The translations under genes and the position numbers were made by a program. 64,000 nt of DNA from Dokdonella_A sp040005635. Lineage in GTDB: Bacteria; Pseudomonadota; Gammaproteobacteria; Xanthomonadales; Rhodanobacteraceae. The notes under the pieces were generated by a model that searched no databases, had not been told where the DNA came from, and saw only the letters and a program-made list of their open reading frames with translations. Shown here one piece after another: positions 61,164 to 64,000 of the stretch (its first letter is position 1; each line of letters opens with the position of its first letter). The stretch spans positions 1-64,000 of the forward strand of contig JBDTYM010000001.1 in NCBI GenBank assembly GCA_040005635.1. The letters are read 5' to 3'.

Positions 61164-63467
61164 ATGTCCGGAGTTGACGAGCACGCGCGGCGCGATCGCG
61201 AATTTGTCGCGTGGAGCGGCAAGCGCGCGACCCTTGAAGGCCTGCGGCCGTCTCTTCGAACGGCGCGTGTGCCCGACGGATTCCCGGTCAGCTTCGCGCG
61301 CTGGCGCGATCGACGCGCAGCGACGGTCGAGGGGATCGCGAACCGCTCGAGCCACATGCAGCTGGCCGTGCGCAGCGACCGCGCCGGCGAGGATTCAGCG
61401 AGCGTCTCCAGTGCCGGCCGCTATCGCACTTGCCTCGACGTCGATGGCTCCGATCGACGGCGGATCGCAGCGGCGGTGGATGCCGTGTTCGCGAGTTACG
61501 CGCCCGCCCGCGCTGCCGACGAAGTCTTCATTCAACGCCAGATCACGCCGGTGCGCGATGCGATCGTGGCATCGACTCACGCGCTGCCCGACGGCGCCGC
61601 CTATCGTGTCCTCAGCATCGCGGCCGGACCGCGCAGCGATGAAGTGACGCGCGGTGCCGCCGATGTCGACACCTGGTACCTGGCGCGCGACAGCACTCGT
61701 CCGGACAGCCTGCCAGCTCATTGGCGCCCTTATCTGCGGACGCTGCTCGAGGTCGAGCACATCGTCGGTACGCAACCCTGCGAAGTCGAGATGGTGGCTG
61801 ACCAAGACGGCGACGTCTGGCTGCTGCAGGTACGGCCGCTGATCGTGCGCACACAGGTCGAGCCTGCGTTGATCGCGCTGCGCCAGGCGACGGAAGCCGG
61901 CTTGCGCGCGCGGTCGCAGGCATCGCCCTTGCTCGGCATGATGCCCGACTGGAATCCTGCCGAACTTCTCGGCGAGCACCCGCGTCCGCTCGCGCGCGAC
62001 CTCTTCGACGCGTTGATCACGCGCCGCGCCTGGCGCATCGGTCGCAGCGCCCTTGGCCACGCCGATGTCGGCGACGTCGGCCTGTTGCAGATCCATGCCG
62101 GTCGGCCGTATGTCGACGTGCGGACGAGTCTGCGTTCGCTGTTGCCGGCATCGGTCGCCGCCGCAATCGGCGAACGCATGGTCGATGCGTATTGCCGACG
62201 TTTGCGCGCGTACCCCGTGCTTCACGACAAAATCGAATTCGAGATCGCCTTCACGGCCGCACACCCGGGTATCGAGGATCGGATCGAGTCGCGCTATCCC
62301 GGCGTACTCGATGCGCGCGAGCGCAGTGCGTTTGCGCACGCACTGCGCGCGCCGACGCGGGCGGCACTCGACGGCCCGAGGGTGCAACGCCTGCGTGGCG
62401 GATTTCTGCGCGACCTGCACTCGCCGGTGCCGCGGGCACATCCGGCGCGACTTCGCCACGCACTGGCGCGCCTGGAACTGCGCAGCGCCGTCCGCTTCGC
62501 CACGGCGGCGCGCATGGCATTCGCGGTCGAGGCCCTGTTGCGAACGGCGGTCGATGAGGGTGCGCTCGATGCGACCCGCCTTACCGGCTTCAAGCAGTCG
62601 GCGCTCGTCGACCCGGCCTTGCCATGGCTGCGCGCGGAAGGCGACATGCAGCTCACACGCAACGCGGCACTCGGCCACATCCGCGCTGGAACGTTCGATC
62701 TGGCGGTGCCTGCACGTCGCGAAATCCTGGCACACGCTTTCGCATCCGCGTCTTCGCTGCTACCAGCCGGTTCTGCCGCGCTGGCGCCGACCGCGCAGGA
62801 AAGTGCATATCTGCAACGCATGCTCGAGCCGCTCGACATCGCCATGTCGCCGGTCGAGCTGCTCGTCCACTATCGCCGCTTGTTGCAGCTGCGCGAGCTC
62901 GGCAAGTTTGCACTCGCGCGCGGCGTATCGCTGCTGCTGGATGCTCTCCAGGCACACGCGGCGAGCCTTGACATCGGGCGCGAGGACGCCGGTTGGCTGC
63001 CGCTGCGCGATCTGCTGGACGCCGACATGCCGGCAGCGGTGCTGCAGACGCGTATCGTCGGCGCACGCCAGCAGCATCAGCTGGAAAGCCGGCTGCGCAT
63101 GCCACTACTGCTCGACCGCTTCGCGCTCGATAGCATCCACTACGCACCCGGCCAGGCAAACTATCTTGGCAATGGACTGCATGGCGGGCCGCCGATCCGG
63201 GTTGACGCGCACACGCATCCGGACAGTGTTCCCCTGCACGCCATCATCGTCATCGCGAGCGCCGATCCGGGCTTCGACTGGATCTTCCTGCGTCGACCGG
63301 CCGCCCTGGTAACCGCGTTCGGAGGGCCGAACTCGCACATGGCCATCCGTTGCGCGGAAAGTGGAGTTCCGGCACTCCTCGGCGTCGGGCCCGAACGGTT
63401 CCGCCGGCTCGCCGACGCGCCCCGCATCACCATCAACTTCGACGCACGCACATGCATCATCGGTTAG
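61164..63467 (+). CDS. PEP-synthase-like L-glutamine kinase (Cj1418-like)
   Basis: This 767-residue protein has three parts. An N-terminal ATP-grasp domain (about 1-240) has KRATLEGLRPSLRTARVPDGF, AVRSDRAGEDSASVSSAGRY, DEVFIQRQI and DVWLLQVRPL. A long central helical domain follows (about 250-670). The C-terminal phosphohistidine domain has GGPNSHMAIRCAESGVPAL, with H725 as the phospho-carrier. PEP synthase and PPDK share this plan, but the short opening and central domain resemble Cj1418, which phosphorylates the amide nitrogen of glutamine with ATP, the first step to phosphoramidate caps on capsules. The flanking hydrolase and methyltransferase strengthen this. The exact substrate needs testing. 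Confidence 0.65.
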   Translation: MSGVDEHARRDREFVAWSGKRATLEGLRPSLRTARVPDGFPVSFARWRDRRAATVEGIANRSSHMQLAVRSDRAGEDSASVSSAGRYRTCLDVDGSDRRRIAAAVDAVFASYAPARAADEVFIQRQITPVRDAIVASTHALPDGAAYRVLSIAAGPRSDEVTRGAADVDTWYLARDSTRPDSLPAHWRPYLRTLLEVEHIVGTQPCEVEMVADQDGDVWLLQVRPLIVRTQVEPALIALRQATEAGLRARSQASPLLGMMPDWNPAELLGEHPRPLARDLFDALITRRAWRIGRSALGHADVGDVGLLQIHAGRPYVDVRTSLRSLLPASVAAAIGERMVDAYCRRLRAYPVLHDKIEFEIAFTAAHPGIEDRIESRYPGVLDARERSAFAHALRAPTRAALDGPRVQRLRGGFLRDLHSPVPRAHPARLRHALARLELRSAVRFATAARMAFAVEALLRTAVDEGALDATRLTGFKQSALVDPALPWLRAEGDMQLTRNAALGHIRAGTFDLAVPARREILAHAFASASSLLPAGSAALAPTAQESAYLQRMLEPLDIAMSPVELLVHYRRLLQLRELGKFALARGVSLLLDALQAHAASLDIGREDAGWLPLRDLLDADMPAAVLQTRIVGARQQHQLESRLRMPLLLDRFALDSIHYAPGQANYLGNGLHGGPPIRVDAHTHPDSVPLHAIIVIASADPGFDWIFLRRPAALVTAFGGPNSHMAIRCAESGVPALLGVGPERFRRLADAPRITINFDARTCIIG

Positions 63468-64000
63468 CACCTTCCGTGGCAACGTTGGATTGGGACTACA
63501 GCGCGCTGGCTGAACACTATCGGCAACGTGCGCCCTACGCGCCGTCTGCGCTGCACGAGTTGTTCGCCACGATCGGCCTTCCGGCACGATCGGCCTGCAT
63601 CGACATCGGCGCGGGCACGGGACGCCTGACCGCGAGCCTGCTCGCCGAGGGCCTGCAGGTCACGGCGATCGAGCCGAATGCCGCGATGCGCGCGATCGGA
63701 TCCGACGAGTGTCCGCAGGCGCACTGGCTGCCGACGCGCGGCGAAGCGACCGGGCTTCCCGACCGCTGCTGCCGGCTGGTCACGTTCGGCTCGTCATTCA
63801 ACGTGCTGGCCGCGGATGCGGCGCTGCGCGAATCTGCGCGCCTGCTGCGGCCCGGCGGCTGGCTCGTCTGCCTGTGGAATCACCGCGACCTCGACGACCC
63901 GTTGCAGGCGCAGTTGCAGGCTGTGATTGGCGGCCGCGTTGCCGGGTACGATCACGGCCGTCGTCGCGACGATCCGACCCCGCAGCTGCTCGCAGGCAAC
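63452..64000 (+). CDS. class I SAM-dependent methyltransferase, partial
   Basis: The frame from ATG 63452 (or GTG 63476) is open to the right end of the window, so the gene is truncated there after 183 codons. It has motif I CIDIGAGTGRLTASLL, motif II VTAIEPNAAM and a post-motif ARLLRPGGWLVCLWNH, which define a class I methyltransferase. The ATG lies inside the end of the kinase gene (16-bp overlap), indicating coupling. In Campylobacter phosphoramidate clusters, methyltransferases (Cj1419, Cj1420) also sit beside the kinase, which suggests O-methylation of the phosphoramidate or a related step. Confidence 0.8.
   Translation, partial: MHHRLAPSVATLDWDYSALAEHYRQRAPYAPSALHELFATIGLPARSACIDIGAGTGRLTASLLAEGLQVTAIEPNAAMRAIGSDECPQAHWLPTRGEATGLPDRCCRLVTFGSSFNVLAADAALRESARLLRPGGWLVCLWNHRDLDDPLQAQLQAVIGGRVAGYDHGRRRDDPTPQLLAGN

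Noticed and set aside
1..64000. CRISPR arrays, rRNA, tRNA, prophage or conjugative elements
   Set aside because: I looked for regular repeats with spacers, conserved rRNA/tRNA segments, integrases and phage structural genes and saw none. A tool-based tRNA scan was not possible.

Overview
The window is GC-rich DNA with dense, strongly codon-biased genes from a Gram-negative bacterium. It carries outer-membrane receptors, a porin, an LpxO-like lipid A hydroxylase and RND pumps. The left edge holds a XanB2-like chorismatase next to an acyl carrier protein, the arrangement at the border of xanthomonadin-type aryl polyene clusters. Together with gene style this points to the Lysobacterales (Xanthomonadales), perhaps Rhodanobacteraceae. 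That placement is inference.

Region 1 (about 1.6-23.5 kb) is a methanol and formaldehyde oxidation module. It encodes a XoxF-type quinoprotein dehydrogenase with the Asp-Tyr-Asp lanthanide signature, a XoxJ-like periplasmic binding protein fused to ankyrin repeats, a cytochrome c (XoxG-like), a YVTN beta-propeller, glutathione-dependent formaldehyde dehydrogenase (FrmA) and Gfa. A response regulator and a histidine kinase follow, with overlapping 3' ends, then a TonB-dependent receptor with a very acidic loop. After unrelated genes (tex, a glycine-zipper lipoprotein, DinB, an HTH-ATPase-STAS protein) comes a second TonB receptor that closely resembles PqqU/YncD, the PQQ importer, and an AcoR-like sigma-54 activator. 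I find sigma-54 (-24/-12) promoters with the exact 10-nt GG-GC spacing upstream of xoxF, upstream of frmA and, 50 kb away, upstream of a porin at 57.4 kb. All three carry a TGTTCC-N6-GGnnCA-like element, and xoxF and the porin share a 14-mer. This suggests one sigma-54 regulon.

Region 2 (24-50 kb) is mostly ordinary chromosome: an MdtABC-like RND efflux system, a TPR-sulfotransferase, a 3-hydroxybutyrate oligomer hydrolase, a DMT transporter, hydrolases, an acyl-CoA ligase interrupted by an in-frame TAG at codon 20, a flavin monooxygenase, a GAF-GGDEF-EAL protein whose stop codon lies in the terminal repeat of a small MITE-like element, a sterol desaturase-family protein, an S10 peptidase and a heptosyltransferase-like GT9.

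Region 3 (51-57 kb) has a second MITE-like element, a PA0069-type radical SAM protein, and a bufferin-type RiPP locus (Cys-rich precursor, DUF692 MNIO enzyme, DUF2063 partner, divergent DoxX), likely for copper handling. An LpxO-like hydroxylase and the sigma-54-linked porin follow.

Region 4 (58.8-64 kb) starts with threonine dehydratase. It is followed by a tight set that looks like part of a phosphoramidate pathway: a class I amidotransferase-like gamma-glutamyl hydrolase (Cj1417-like), a PEP-synthase-like L-glutamine kinase (Cj1418-like) and a SAM methyltransferase cut by the window edge. No rRNA, tRNA, CRISPR array or phage was recognised. All motif, operator and domain calls were made by eye without database searches.
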